This document shows positions 26,924-35,032 of a DNA stretch of 64,000 bases, in pieces. Each line of letters opens with the position of its first letter. The stretch's first letter is position 1. The notes beneath the pieces were generated by a model, which made no database searches, was not told the origin of the DNA, and saw nothing but the letters and a program-made list of their open reading frames with translations. Source of the DNA: Pseudomonas sp. NFACC02 (lineage in GTDB: Bacteria; Pseudomonadota; Gammaproteobacteria; Pseudomonadales; Pseudomonadaceae); the NCBI RefSeq assembly GCF_900110765.1, contig NZ_FOEO01000005.1:83675-147674 (forward strand), written 5' to 3'. The position numbers and the translations under genes were made by a program.

Positions 26924-27433
26924 ATGACTATTTCCCTGTACGCCGCTTCGATTCCTGTCTTCAAGCAAATGCTGACCGCGCTGGGCGCTGTCCTGGCCAA
27001 GGGTGAAGCCCACGCCACCGCCAAAAACATCCAGCCGGACGCACTGCTGCAAGCACGCCTGTTCCCGGACATGTTCCAGCTGGTTCGTCAGGTGCAGATC
27101 GCCGTCGATTTCGCCAAGGGCGCAGGCGCGCGTCTGTCCGGCATTGAGCCGCCGAAGTATGACGACACCGAAACGACCTTTGCCGACCTGCAAGCGCTGT
27201 TGTCCAAAGCCCTGGCATTTCTCGACACCGTCACGCCTGATCAGGTCAACGGCAACGAAGAGCGCGAAATCGTTCTGCGTCCAGGCACCGACAAGGAGAA
27301 GCGTCTGAGCACCCAGAACTACCTGCTGCATTACTCGCTGCCGCAGTTCTTCTTTCACGTCACCACCGCCTACGACCTGCTGCGCCACAACGGCGTTGAA
27401 GTCGGCAAGCGTGATTACATGGGCTCGTTCTGA
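26924..27433 (+). CDS. DUF1993 family protein
   Basis: Predicted 169 residues, all-helical, of the DinB-like DUF1993 family. Typical segments are [35 protein letters not shown] and a C-terminal [20 protein letters not shown]. The His in [13 protein letters not shown] and an earlier His may be metal ligands as in DinB folds, but this is uncertain. Ribosome site AGGAA nine bases before ATG 26924. Stands alone. Confidence 0.85.
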   Translation: MTISLYAASIPVFKQMLTALGAVLAKGEAHATAKNIQPDALLQARLFPDMFQLVRQVQIAVDFAKGAGARLSGIEPPKYDDTETTFADLQALLSKALAFLDTVTPDQVNGNEEREIVLRPGTDKEKRLSTQNYLLHYSLPQFFFHVTTAYDLLRHNGVEVGKRDYMGSF

Positions 27434-27476
27434 CCGGCTGTCCCGGCAGCCCGGACTGAACGTCTGAACGGCGTCG

Positions 27477-27498
27477 CCGTCTGAACCTTTTCAGGCGG
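27477..27498 (+). terminator. Possible hairpin terminator
   Basis: CCGTCTGAA - CCTT - TTCAGGCGG forms nine pairs (one G-T) some 44 bases after the DUF1993 stop. There is no strong T run after it, so efficiency is doubtful. Confidence 0.35.
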
Positions 27499-27628
27499 CG
27501 GTTATGCTCACTGCTCTGGAGTCGCCGGCCCGCTCGGTGCCTGACTCTGATACCCTCTGCGTTCCGCTATTTGTCATCCTGACCGACCTCTCTTCACTGA
27601 CGGGTCGTTTTGTCGTTCTGGAGTTTTA

Positions 27629-28786
27629 ATGTTTTTCCCCATCTATCTGTTGTCGGCGGCCGGTTTCACGGTGCTGACCACGGAGTTCGTCATTGTCGGC
27701 CTGTTGCCCGCCATCGCTCGCGATCTGGCCGTGACAATCCCCCAGGCCGGCCTGCTGGTCACCTTGTTCGCGTTCACCGTGGCCAGTTTCGGCCCCTTCC
27801 TGACGGCGTACTTTTCGCGCTTCGAGCGCAAGCGGCTGTTTATCTCGGTGCTGATCATGTTCGGGGTCGCCAATGCGGTGGCGGCGATAGCGCCGAACAT
27901 CGGGGTGATGGCGATTGCCCGATTGATACCGGCGCTCGGCCTCCCGGTGTTCTGGGCCTTGGCCAGCGAGACCGCGGTTGACATTGTCGGACCGGACCAC
28001 GCCGGACGTGCGATTGCCAAGATCGGCTTCGGCATCGTCTGCGCCACGGTATTCGGCATTCCGGTCGGTACGCTGATCTCCGATGCGTTCGGCTGGCGCA
28101 GCGCGTTTGCGATCCTGTCGGTGGTGGCCTTCGCCAAAGCCCTGCTGCTGTTCATCTATCTGCCCAAGAGTGTGCACAAGGATCAGGCATCGTTCCGCAG
28201 CCAGTTCCGCATCCTGCGCAGTCCGGTGATGCAAGGCCATGTCCTGTTATCGGTTCTGGTGTTCAGCGGCATGTTCACCGCGTACACCTATCTGGCGGAC
28301 ATGCTCGAGCGTCTGGCCGGTTTCAACGGTACTGTCGTGGGCTGGTGTTTGATGGGATTCGGTGCCGTGGGCCTGTTGGGCAACTCCCTGGGCGGACGCC
28401 TGGTGGATCGCCATCCGCTGATTGCGAGCCTGACGTTCTGCACGTTCATGATTGGCGGGATGGTCATGGTGGTGCCCAGCATGCATTCCCTCCCGGCGCT
28501 GGCGTTGGCCCTTGCGGTATGGGGCGTGACGCAGGCCGCCTTGTTCCTCGTCAGCCATGTGCGCTTGATGAAGGCTGCGCCCCAGGCCCCGGCTTTCGCC
28601 GCGTCGCTGAACATTGCCGGGGCCAACCTGGGCATTGGTATCGGCGCGATCATTGGCGGTCGGGTCATCGACCACCTGGGTCTGGCCAGTCTGGGCTTCG
28701 CGGCTGCCGGGATCATTCTGTTGTCGATCCTGCTGGCACTGTTGCTGATGGCGGCCAAGCCAAGATCCGCTGCTTGCGGCGCCTGA
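27629..28786 (+). CDS. MFS transporter (DHA1/AraJ-type efflux permease)
   Basis: Predicted 385 residues with twelve membrane spans. The N-terminal LLSAAGFTVLTTEFVIVGLL and the following PQAGLLVTLFAFTVA are typical of the drug:H+ antiporter-1 sub-family (AraJ, SotB, YdhP). Motif A is degenerate (AYFSRFERKRLF). Substrate unknown; sugars or small toxic compounds are usual for the family. Its stop codon abuts that of the NhaR-like gene on the opposite strand with no gap. Confidence 0.82.
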   Translation: MFFPIYLLSAAGFTVLTTEFVIVGLLPAIARDLAVTIPQAGLLVTLFAFTVASFGPFLTAYFSRFERKRLFISVLIMFGVANAVAAIAPNIGVMAIARLIPALGLPVFWALASETAVDIVGPDHAGRAIAKIGFGIVCATVFGIPVGTLISDAFGWRSAFAILSVVAFAKALLLFIYLPKSVHKDQASFRSQFRILRSPVMQGHVLLSVLVFSGMFTAYTYLADMLERLAGFNGTVVGWCLMGFGAVGLLGNSLGGRLVDRHPLIASLTFCTFMIGGMVMVVPSMHSLPALALALAVWGVTQAALFLVSHVRLMKAAPQAPAFAASLNIAGANLGIGIGAIIGGRVIDHLGLASLGFAAAGIILLSILLALLLMAAKPRSAACGA

Positions 28787-29683
28787 TCAGTCGGTGAACA
28801 ACTGGCGTCGTGCGCCCTCGGTGATGGCCACGATGCCGGGGTGCTTGACCTTGCGCTCCACCGAGATCGCGTAAAACGATTCGGTCACCGCGTCGGTCTG
28901 CCCGATCAGCTCAACGTCGTACTGCTCCATTACCTCATCCGCGATCACACTGGGCGCCATGAAAATGCCGCTCCCGGACTTGCCGAATGCCTTCATCAAC
29001 GCGCTGTCATCGAACTCACCGACGATTTTCGGCTGCACGTTCTGCTCGGCGAACCAGCGCATCAAGCGGCTGCGCACGACCGTCTGCTGGCCGGGGATCA
29101 GGAGGGGCGCGCCCTGCATCCCATGGGGGAAATTCTGACCATACGTCGCTGCCAGGGTGCGGGTCGCGAAAAAACTGACCCCACATTCCCCCAGTTTCTG
29201 GCTATACCCTTTGATGTCCAGGTGCGACGGCATCGGGCTGTCGGAGATAACGAGGTCCAGGCGCTGGATGGCCAGGTCTGCCAGCAGGCGTTCCAGTTGG
29301 TCTTCCCGGCAGGTGATGCGTATCGGCTCGCTCAGCGTCATCGTAGGCGCGATCAGTCGATAGACGATCGATTTGGGCACGACATCCGCGACGCCCACGC
29401 GAAATAGGATCTGCTGCTCTTCCGGCTGTGCGCGCAGCAAGGCCTCGAGCTCGCCGCCCAGTTGAAACATCTGCTCGGCATAGGGCAGGGCGGTGCGACC
29501 GGTTTCAGTCAGCTCCAGCTGGCGCCCGACGCGCTTGAACAGCTCCACGCCGTAGGTCTGCTCCAGCAGGCTGACCTGCCCGCTCACTGTCTGGGGTGTC
29601 AGGTTCAACTGCTCGCACGCCCTCACGATGCTGCCGGTTTTGGCCACCACCCAGAAGTAATGCAGTTGTCGGTAATTGAGCAT
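28787..29683 (-). CDS. nhaR: NhaR-type LysR family regulator
   Basis: LysR-family transcription factor of 298 residues. The winged helix (about 5-62) reads NYRQLHYFWVVAKTGSIVRA and then LTPQTVSGQVSLLEQ, a pattern characteristic of NhaR, the sodium-responsive activator. The effector domain follows from about residue 90. It is divergent from the terC-like gene, with a strong palindrome between them, so it probably controls itself and terC. No nhaA antiporter gene is near, so the Na+ role is not shown here. Confidence 0.82.
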   Translation of the reverse strand: MLNYRQLHYFWVVAKTGSIVRACEQLNLTPQTVSGQVSLLEQTYGVELFKRVGRQLELTETGRTALPYAEQMFQLGGELEALLRAQPEEQQILFRVGVADVVPKSIVYRLIAPTMTLSEPIRITCREDQLERLLADLAIQRLDLVISDSPMPSHLDIKGYSQKLGECGVSFFATRTLAATYGQNFPHGMQGAPLLIPGQQTVVRSRLMRWFAEQNVQPKIVGEFDDSALMKAFGKSGSGIFMAPSVIADEVMEQYDVELIGQTDAVTESFYAISVERKVKHPGIVAITEGARRQLFTD

Positions 29684-29704
29684 CTGTCTTCACTTAGAGG
29701 TTGA

Positions 29705-29727
29705 ATACTTCGTAAAAAACGAAGTAT
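29705..29727. promoter_or_regulatory. Palindromic operator between nhaR and terC
   Basis: ATACTTCGT - 5 A - ACGAAGTAT is a perfect 9-bp inverted repeat in an AT-rich gap, 22 bases before the nhaR start and 88 before terC. It contains the T-N11-A spacing of LysR sites. A partial half-site (TACGAA) lies 13 bases further right. It could also form a hairpin, but its place upstream of two divergent starts favours an operator. Confidence 0.6.
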
Positions 29728-29814
29728 ACGCCTTAAAAATACGAATTTTACTGAAGTGTTTGTCTCTCTAAACTGCCGGCTTATCTCCTCCAACTGAACC
29801 TGGACAATCGTTAT

Positions 29815-30579
29815 ATGGAATATCTTCTCGAATTGGCGGCAAGCCCCACGGCCTGGGTAGCCTTGGCGACCCTGGTGGTTATGGAAGTCGTACTGGGTAT
29901 CGACAACCTGATCTTTATCTCCATCCTGACCAACAAGTTGCCTGTCCATCAGCGCACCAAGGCGCGCCGCATCGGTATCAGCATGGCGCTGATCCTGCGT
30001 CTGGGGCTGCTGACCACCGTAGCGTGGATCGTTCAGTTGACCGAGCCGGTGGTTGAAGTCTTCGGCCAGATGTTCTCCTGGAAAGACATGATCCTGATTG
30101 CCGGTGGCCTGTTCCTGGTCTGGAAAGCGACGACCGAGATCCACCACAGTGTCGACATCAAGAGCGAAGAAGAGAAAGCGGTATCCAACACCGTCGTCAT
30201 GGGCATGGCCGCTGCGATTGGTCAGATCCTGATGCTGGACCTAGTGTTCTCCATCGACAGCATCGTGACCGCTGTCGGCATGACTGAACACCTGCCGATC
30301 ATGATCATCGCCGTGATTTCCGCCGTGATCGTGATGCTGGTGGCCTCGGAGCCTTTGGCGAAGTTCATCAATGACAACCCGACCGTGGTCATGTTGGCGC
30401 TGGGTTTCCTGATCATGATTGGCATGACGCTGATCGCCGAGGGTTTTGGCGCACACGTACCCAAAGGCTATGTGTACACCGCCATGGCGTTCTCTGCCTT
30501 GATCGAGGTCCTGAACATGTTGGTACGACGCGCCCGGCAAAGGCGCCTCGAAGCCGAGGCTCAAGCAGAAAAAGCCTGA
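29815..30579 (+). CDS. TerC family integral membrane protein
   Basis: Predicted 254 residues with about seven spans. The two conserved acidic motifs are present: [17 protein letters not shown] in span 2 and [17 protein letters not shown] in the middle of the protein. These Asp residues are thought to bind metal. TerC/YgdQ/Alx-type proteins act in Mn2+ or other metal efflux and in metalation of secreted enzymes. The gene is followed by a very good terminator and preceded by a divergent NhaR-type regulator. No yybP-ykoY riboswitch fits in the short leader. Confidence 0.85.
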   Translation: MEYLLELAASPTAWVALATLVVMEVVLGIDNLIFISILTNKLPVHQRTKARRIGISMALILRLGLLTTVAWIVQLTEPVVEVFGQMFSWKDMILIAGGLFLVWKATTEIHHSVDIKSEEEKAVSNTVVMGMAAAIGQILMLDLVFSIDSIVTAVGMTEHLPIMIIAVISAVIVMLVASEPLAKFINDNPTVVMLALGFLIMIGMTLIAEGFGAHVPKGYVYTAMAFSALIEVLNMLVRRARQRRLEAEAQAEKA

Positions 30580-30596
30580 CAGCGCGCGTAAATAAA

Positions 30597-30636
30597 AAAC
30601 GGTCGGGGATGAGGTTCATCACCGACCGTTTTTTTT
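30597..30636 (+). terminator. Intrinsic terminator after terC
   Basis: AACGGTCGG pairs with CCGACCGTT, with a second inner stem (GATGA/TCATC), followed by an eight-T run (30629-30636). Strong rho-independent terminator, 18 bases after the terC stop. Confidence 0.92.
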
Positions 30637-30664
30637 GATGGCGCTTTTAAGAAAGAGGCAGTCG

Positions 30665-30841
30665 TCAGTGCGCGGTGGCGTGACGATGTTTACGGTCCAC
30701 GGTATGTGCTGCCTTCGCTGCATCGGGACTCCGGTATTGCGGATGATGGCGGCGCGAAATTCGCAGCACCCCCCACAGCATGGCCGCGGCAACCGCCAGC
30801 CAGCCAACGATCAACATCACAAGGGTCATTCCGAGGCTCAT
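30665..30841 (-). CDS. 58-residue single-span membrane protein
   Basis: A short gene, start ATG 30841 and stop 30665-30667. Its product begins MSLGMTLVMLIVGWLAVAAA, one clear membrane span, then a basic, His-rich tail (RRHHPQYRSPD and ending RKHRHATAH). A strong ribosome site (GGAGGAACCC) precedes the ATG. The hydrophobic N terminus, good ribosome site and codon use make it a real gene. Function unknown; the His-rich end could bind metal, and it lies beside the TerC gene. Confidence 0.65.
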   Translation of the reverse strand: MSLGMTLVMLIVGWLAVAAAMLWGVLRISRRHHPQYRSPDAAKAAHTVDRKHRHATAH

Positions 30842-31058
30842 GGGTTCCTCCGGCTTCTTCGCTTTCGTCTCTTTGTAACCGACAGTCTAGTACGCCGGTT
30901 GTTGCTGAAAATTGACCAATGGTATGAATCGCACGACTGATTTGTTCTATCGGCGCGCGTTGACTGCGTACTGAGGGTATACCCGGGGCGTTGGCGGCTC
31001 TATGATCGGCGTCCAGGCTGGGTCGTGGGTTGCCCGGCACCTGACAAGTGAGTGAAGA

Positions 31059-31754
31059 ATGTCTCGATCGGATGTCTCTGGAACCAAAAGGAAATGGTTG
31101 GCGCTGGGCATGGTACTCGCCCTGGCCGGTTGCGCAGACCCGCACGCCTATAAACCCGGCGTTCCGGCCCAATACAAGCGCCTGCCAGATCGCGTCGAGA
31201 TCAACTCAGTGCCCTTCTTCAGGGGCAAGGCCTATCAAAGCGGACCGTTCGCGCTCGCGAGCATGCTGAGCGTACACGGCGTACAAACGACGCCAGGGCT
31301 GCTGGAGAAACCGTTGAAACTGCCCGGCGCTGAAGAAAAGCTGGACCAGAACATGGCGAATCTGGCACGCGAATACGGTTTCGTCGTATACCCCGTCGAT
31401 CAGCAGTTTCCCGACCTTCTGGCTCAAGTGTCTGCGGGCTACCCGGTGTTGCTGCGGTTCTCCGAGGGCTCGATGTGGTGGAAGGACCAACGCTACGGTG
31501 TGCTGGTGGGCTTCGACCAGAACAAGCGCACCGTGCTGATCTACACCGGGCTGGGTCGCCTGACCGAGAGCTTCGAAGCGTTCACCTCGGATTGGAACAA
31601 CGCCGGGAATTGGGCCGTGCTGGTGCAAAGCCCTCGTCAGCTTCCGGTGCCGGTCGATCGGGAGCGCTGGCTCAAGGCTGCCAATGATCTGGCCCAGGCC
31701 GGACAGGAGCAGGCGGCAGGGGAAGCGGTCAAGGCGCTCAATAACGCGCATTAA
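31059..31754 (+). CDS. C39-like peptidase-fold lipoprotein lacking the catalytic Cys
   Basis: Predicted 231 residues. A lipoprotein signal (MVLALAGCADPH; lipobox LAGC, Cys about 25) anchors it in an envelope membrane. The body resembles the papain-like C39 family: VPFFRGKAYQSGPFALASML near residues 48-70 and a later GFDQNKRTVLIYTG. In active C39-like proteins the first motif reads QCGPAAL; here Ser replaces Cys (codon 31239-31241). A C-terminal helix carries NDLAQAGQEQAAGEAVKAL. It may be a non-catalytic binding protein. ATG 31059, monocistronic. Confidence 0.78.
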   Translation: MSRSDVSGTKRKWLALGMVLALAGCADPHAYKPGVPAQYKRLPDRVEINSVPFFRGKAYQSGPFALASMLSVHGVQTTPGLLEKPLKLPGAEEKLDQNMANLAREYGFVVYPVDQQFPDLLAQVSAGYPVLLRFSEGSMWWKDQRYGVLVGFDQNKRTVLIYTGLGRLTESFEAFTSDWNNAGNWAVLVQSPRQLPVPVDRERWLKAANDLAQAGQEQAAGEAVKALNNAH

Positions 31755-31784
31755 GGATGCGCGTTATTTACTTCGCATCTCGAT

Positions 31785-33068
31785 TCAAAACCCTAGCTTG
31801 TCCCGCAGGGTGTAGTACCACGCGCCCAACGCGGTCAGCGGGGTGCGCAACAGTTGTCCGCCCGGGAAGGGGTAGTGCGGCAGGCCGGCGAACGCATCGA
31901 AACGCTCTGCCTGTCCGCGCAGGGCTTCGGCCAGCACCTTGCCCGCCAGGTGCGTGTACGTGACGCCGTGTCCGCTGCACCCTTGTGAGTAGTAGATGTT
32001 GTCGCCCAGTCGCCCCACCTGGGGCAGACGCGACAACGTCAGCAGGAAATTGCCGGTCCAGGCGTAATCGATCTTCACGTCCTTCAATTGCGGAAATGCC
32101 TTGAGCATCTTCGGCCGAATGATCGCTTCGATGTTCGCCGGGTCGCGCGCGCCATAGACCACACCACCGCCGAAGATCAGGCGCTTGTCCCCCGAGAGCC
32201 GGTAGTAATCGAGCAGGTAGTTGCAGTCTTCGACGCAGTAATCCTGAGGCAGCAGTGTGCTGGCCAGTTCTTCGCTCAGCGGCTCGGTGGTGATGACCTG
32301 TGTGCCGCATGGCATCGATTTCGCGGCCAGCTCCGGCACCAGATTACCCAGATAGGCATTGCCGGCAACGATGATGAACTTCGCGCGGACCTTGCCGTGC
32401 TCCGTATAGACCACCGGATTGGCGCCACGGTCGATGCGAATCGCGGCGGACTGCTCGTAAATGACGCCGCCCAACGACTCCACGGCGGCTGCTTCGCCCA
32501 GCGCCAGGTTCAGCGGATGAATATGGCCGCCGCTCATGTCGAGCATGCCGCCAATGTACTGATCACACGCCACCACTTCGCGAATTCGACGCTGATCCAT
32601 TAGTTCCAGCTGCGTGTGGCCGTAGCGCTCCCAGAGTTTTTTCTGCGACTCCAGATGGCTCATCTGCTTGCCGGTGATCGCCGCGAATACGCCGCCGTCT
32701 TTCAAGTCGCATTGAATCTGATATTGAGCAACGCGCTCGCGGATGATACGACCGCCTTCGAAAGCCATCCTGCCCATCAGCTGCGCTTGCTGAGGGCCGA
32801 CCGTACGCTCGATCACGTCAATGTCGCGGCTGTAACTGTTGACGATTTGTCCACCGTTTCGACCGGATGCGCCAAAGCCGACTTTGGCAGCTTCCAGCAC
32901 CGTGACCTTAAAGCCGCTCTCCAACAGGAAGAGGGCACTCGACAGTCCCGTGTAACCGGCGCCGATGACGCACACATCAGTCTCAACTTCACCATGCAGC
33001 GCCGGACGAGCAGGGGCGGGATTAGCGGACGCAGCGTAATAGGACTGCGGGTATGCGGTGTTGGTCAT
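31785..33068 (-). CDS. FAD-dependent amine oxidoreductase (PuuB/PauB-like, DAO family)
   Basis: Predicted 427 residues, glycine/D-amino-acid oxidase family. The FAD-binding VCVIGAGYTGLSSALFLLES is near residues 32-51, GFGASGRNGGQI near 63-75, and the C-terminal RLPQVGRLGDNIYYSQGCSG is typical of gamma-glutamylputrescine oxidase PuuB and its Pseudomonas PauB relatives. Such enzymes oxidise glutamylated polyamines. No other polyamine gene is adjacent, so the substrate is tentative. ATG at 33068. Confidence 0.85.
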   Translation of the reverse strand: MTNTAYPQSYYAASANPAPARPALHGEVETDVCVIGAGYTGLSSALFLLESGFKVTVLEAAKVGFGASGRNGGQIVNSYSRDIDVIERTVGPQQAQLMGRMAFEGGRIIRERVAQYQIQCDLKDGGVFAAITGKQMSHLESQKKLWERYGHTQLELMDQRRIREVVACDQYIGGMLDMSGGHIHPLNLALGEAAAVESLGGVIYEQSAAIRIDRGANPVVYTEHGKVRAKFIIVAGNAYLGNLVPELAAKSMPCGTQVITTEPLSEELASTLLPQDYCVEDCNYLLDYYRLSGDKRLIFGGGVVYGARDPANIEAIIRPKMLKAFPQLKDVKIDYAWTGNFLLTLSRLPQVGRLGDNIYYSQGCSGHGVTYTHLAGKVLAEALRGQAERFDAFAGLPHYPFPGGQLLRTPLTALGAWYYTLRDKLGF

Positions 33069-33231
33069 CCTGAAAGCCCTGTCTAATATATTTTACGAAT
33101 GGGCCGATCCTACCTGAGATAAAAAGCCGCCACCAGCGGGATTAGAGGATAAAGTGTCCTAGATATATGCCACTTGATGAGCAGGGTAATTAAAAGATCA
33201 GGTATTTCATGAGGTTATAGAAACGGCGCGG

Positions 33232-33259
33232 TTGACAGACTGTTGAATATACGTAGAAT
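33232..33259 (+). promoter_or_regulatory. Promoter of first tRNA-Val
   Basis: TTGACA at 33232-33237 and TAGAAT at 33254-33259, spaced by 16 bases, 13 bases before the tRNA. A near-identical promoter precedes the second copy, which supports the call. Confidence 0.8.
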
Positions 33260-33272
33260 GCCCATCCACAGC

Positions 33273-33349
33273 AGGCACGTAGCTCAGTTGGTTAGAGCAC
33301 CACCTTGACATGGTGGGGGTCGTTGGTTCGAGTCCAATCGCGCCTACCA
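33273..33349 (+). tRNA. tRNA-Val(GAC)
   Basis: A 77-nt gene with encoded CCA. Acceptor arms AGGCACG / CGCGCCT (one A-C mismatch at the fifth pair), D arm GCTCAGTTGGTTAGAGC, anticodon stem CCACC/GGTGG with loop TTGACAT (anticodon GAC), and T arm with GGTTCGAGTCC. Identical to the second copy at 34716-34792. It has its own promoter and terminator, so it is a monocistronic unit. Confidence 0.97.
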
Positions 33350-33377
33350 GATAAAATCCGCTCTGCTGGGCGGTGAC

Positions 33378-33412
33378 AAAAAAAGGGCGACCCGAAAGGG
33401 CAGCCCTTTTTT
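33378..33412 (+). terminator. Terminator of first tRNA-Val
   Basis: GGGC / GCCC outer stem with inner CCC-GAAA-GGG hairpin, flanked by an A run and a T6 run. Imperfect relative of the terminator after the second copy. Confidence 0.8.
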
Positions 33413-33441
33413 CATGTCGATTCGCGTCATGCGACGCGCAA

Positions 33442-33675
33442 TCACTCTGCTTTGCTGCGTGTGATCCGTCCGGACTTGATCTCGTCGACGTACGCGCGCA
33501 ATCGGTCTGCGTCCTTGTACTGCTGATTCATCAGGTGAAGCACAGCGACCACGTCCACGTCTTTGACGCGTTCGGCCAGGCGACTGATCTCGCCAGCCGT
33601 GCTTTCCAGGTTGACGGCAATCGCGTTCAGATCGCGCTTGAGCTCCAGCGCGGATTTCTTTATTCCCACGGTCAT
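33442..33675 (-). CDS. Small helical hypothetical protein
   Basis: Seventy-seven residues, start ATG 33675 (MTVGIKKSALELKRD) with GAGGA just upstream. The protein is almost wholly alpha-helical and charged, with heptads (NLESTAGEISRLAERVKDVD). The C terminus is basic (SGRITRSKAE). It resembles small conserved Pseudomonas proteins of unknown function. Lies between the two tRNA-Val units. Confidence 0.65.
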   Translation of the reverse strand: MTVGIKKSALELKRDLNAIAVNLESTAGEISRLAERVKDVDVVAVLHLMNQQYKDADRLRAYVDEIKSGRITRSKAE

Positions 33676-33839
33676 CTTCCTCAAAACCGAAAGGGCGGGG
33701 CAGCACCGAATCCGCCCCACTCCTTGATTAACAGCGCTTTATAACAGACGCGTGATGATACGCGACCTGCTGTCGGTTTTGAGCGGTAGCCATTCCGAAA
33801 AAGATTATCGAGGGTAACAGGATCGCCCGCTGTTCGATT

Positions 33840-34187
33840 TTAGCCCCCAGCGCCACCCGCCGAGGAGGCTCCGCCTGACGAGCCTTTCGACCCGCTGCCC
33901 GTCGAGCCGCCTCCGGTCGATTCCCCTCCTGGCAAGTCAACCTCATTGCTGCCGCCAGTGCCGTTGCTCATAGCGCCCGTGTTCATGCCGCGGCGAATGC
34001 CGATGGCGGGGTCGCCTTTGTCCATGTCAGTGCCTTGCCGTTCGATATCGTTGCCCTGCGTCCTCGGGTCGAGGCCGGTTTGCGACGGCGGGGGACCCAT
34101 GTCGGGTGAGGTGGAGCCTGCGACGGCTGCCAGTGAAGTCAACGTGAGCGTGCAACCCAGCGCCAATGCGGCCAGTGATCTGTTCAT
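33840..34187 (-). CDS. Exported low-complexity Gly/Ser protein
   Basis: Predicted 115 residues. A signal peptide (LAALALGCTLTLTSLAAVAG) is followed by a disordered, acidic middle and a C-terminal tail of Gly and Ser repeats (STGGGSTGSGSKGSSGG). No enzyme motif. Start ATG 34187 after a GGAG-like site (GGAGATCACCTG). Likely periplasmic or surface-associated; function unknown. Confidence 0.65.
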   Translation of the reverse strand: MNRSLAALALGCTLTLTSLAAVAGSTSPDMGPPPSQTGLDPRTQGNDIERQGTDMDKGDPAIGIRRGMNTGAMSNGTGGSNEVDLPGGESTGGGSTGSGSKGSSGGASSAGGAGG

Positions 34188-34277
34188 CAGGTGATCTCCA
34201 TGTCTTTGGTCCTAACTGCACATTGGGCCGTCAAACTTCCTACATAGTGCCATCATGGCGACCAGCGGCAGTCACGC

Positions 34278-34493
34278 TCAACGTGCCGTCGATGTGCTGG
34301 CGCGGTACAGCGGTGAAGGCAGCAGAGGGGCGTCACCCAGGCTGCCTTCGATCTGACCCGCTACGTGATATACCCCGGCCATCACACCGAACACCGGGTT
34401 GTCGATCAGGGTGCGCTTCTTCTCGTTGAGCGCGGCATAGAGGCTGTTGCGCAGTTGCTCTTCCATTTCGGCGCGCACGTTCACGATGGCCAT
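34278..34493 (-). CDS. Small hypothetical protein
   Basis: Seventy-one residues (MAIVNVRAEMEEQLRN...). The first half is a charged helix, the second contains NPVFGVMAGVYHVAGQIEG. AAGG immediately before the ATG is a close, weak ribosome site. Codon use is Pseudomonas-like. No family recognised. Confidence 0.5.
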   Translation of the reverse strand: MAIVNVRAEMEEQLRNSLYAALNEKKRTLIDNPVFGVMAGVYHVAGQIEGSLGDAPLLPSPLYRASTSTAR

Positions 34494-34674
34494 CCCTTGG
34501 AGGTGTCGGGGTCATGGATTCGCCGACGTTGATCAGCGTGTCGCCCGGCGGTTTTTTCAGTATAGGAGGCGAAAAGCACAGGGCGGCGTGTGCACGGTTG
34601 ACGCTGCCTTTCCTGGCAAGCATGGGCGGCTGCAAAAAATTCGCATATTCATAGGGTTAGTGGGAAAAAAGACG

Positions 34675-34702
34675 TTGACACCCCTCTGAATATCCGTAGA
34701 AT
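34675..34702 (+). promoter_or_regulatory. Promoter of second tRNA-Val
   Basis: TTGACA at 34675-34680 and TAGAAT at 34697-34702, again with 16-base spacing and 13 bases to the tRNA. Confidence 0.8.
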
Positions 34703-34715
34703 GCCGACCCACAGC

Positions 34716-34792
34716 AGGCACGTAGCTCAGTTGGTTAGAGCACCACCTTGACATGGTGGGGGTCGTTGGTTCGAGTCCAATCGCGCCTACCA
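34716..34792 (+). tRNA. tRNA-Val(GAC), second copy
   Basis: Identical in sequence to the copy at 33273-33349, including the encoded CCA. The flanks are also similar: same promoter elements and the same CCGCTCTGCTGGGCGGT after the tRNA. The two therefore come from a local duplication, now separated by 1.4 kb with three small genes. Confidence 0.97.
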
Positions 34793-34818
34793 AACAAATC
34801 CGCTCTGCTGGGCGGTCT

Positions 34819-34852
34819 AAAAAAGGGCGAATCGAAAGATTCGCCCTTTTTT
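34819..34852 (+). terminator. Terminator of second tRNA-Val
   Basis: AAAAAAGGGCGAATC - GAAA - GATTCGCCCTTTTTT, a perfect 15-bp stem with a GNRA tetraloop and T6 end. Textbook intrinsic terminator, also usable on the opposite strand. Confidence 0.95.
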
Positions 34853-35032
34853 GTTGGCCGCTATTTTCTCCTCATACTCATCGCCCACGTTCAACCGTGC
34901 CGGTCCTCTCACGGCTTTCCTGCGTTTTTTCCGCCCGTGCTTCAGAAAAAAATCCTGATTTTTCAAGCTATCGACTGGACCTTTTGCCACGATGCGCGAT
35001 CATCAGTGCATGGTTATCGAAAGGAGGTGCGT

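Noticed and set aside
29815..29880. yybP-ykoY manganese riboswitch before the terC-like gene
   Set aside because: The leader is too short and lacks the conserved loop sequences.
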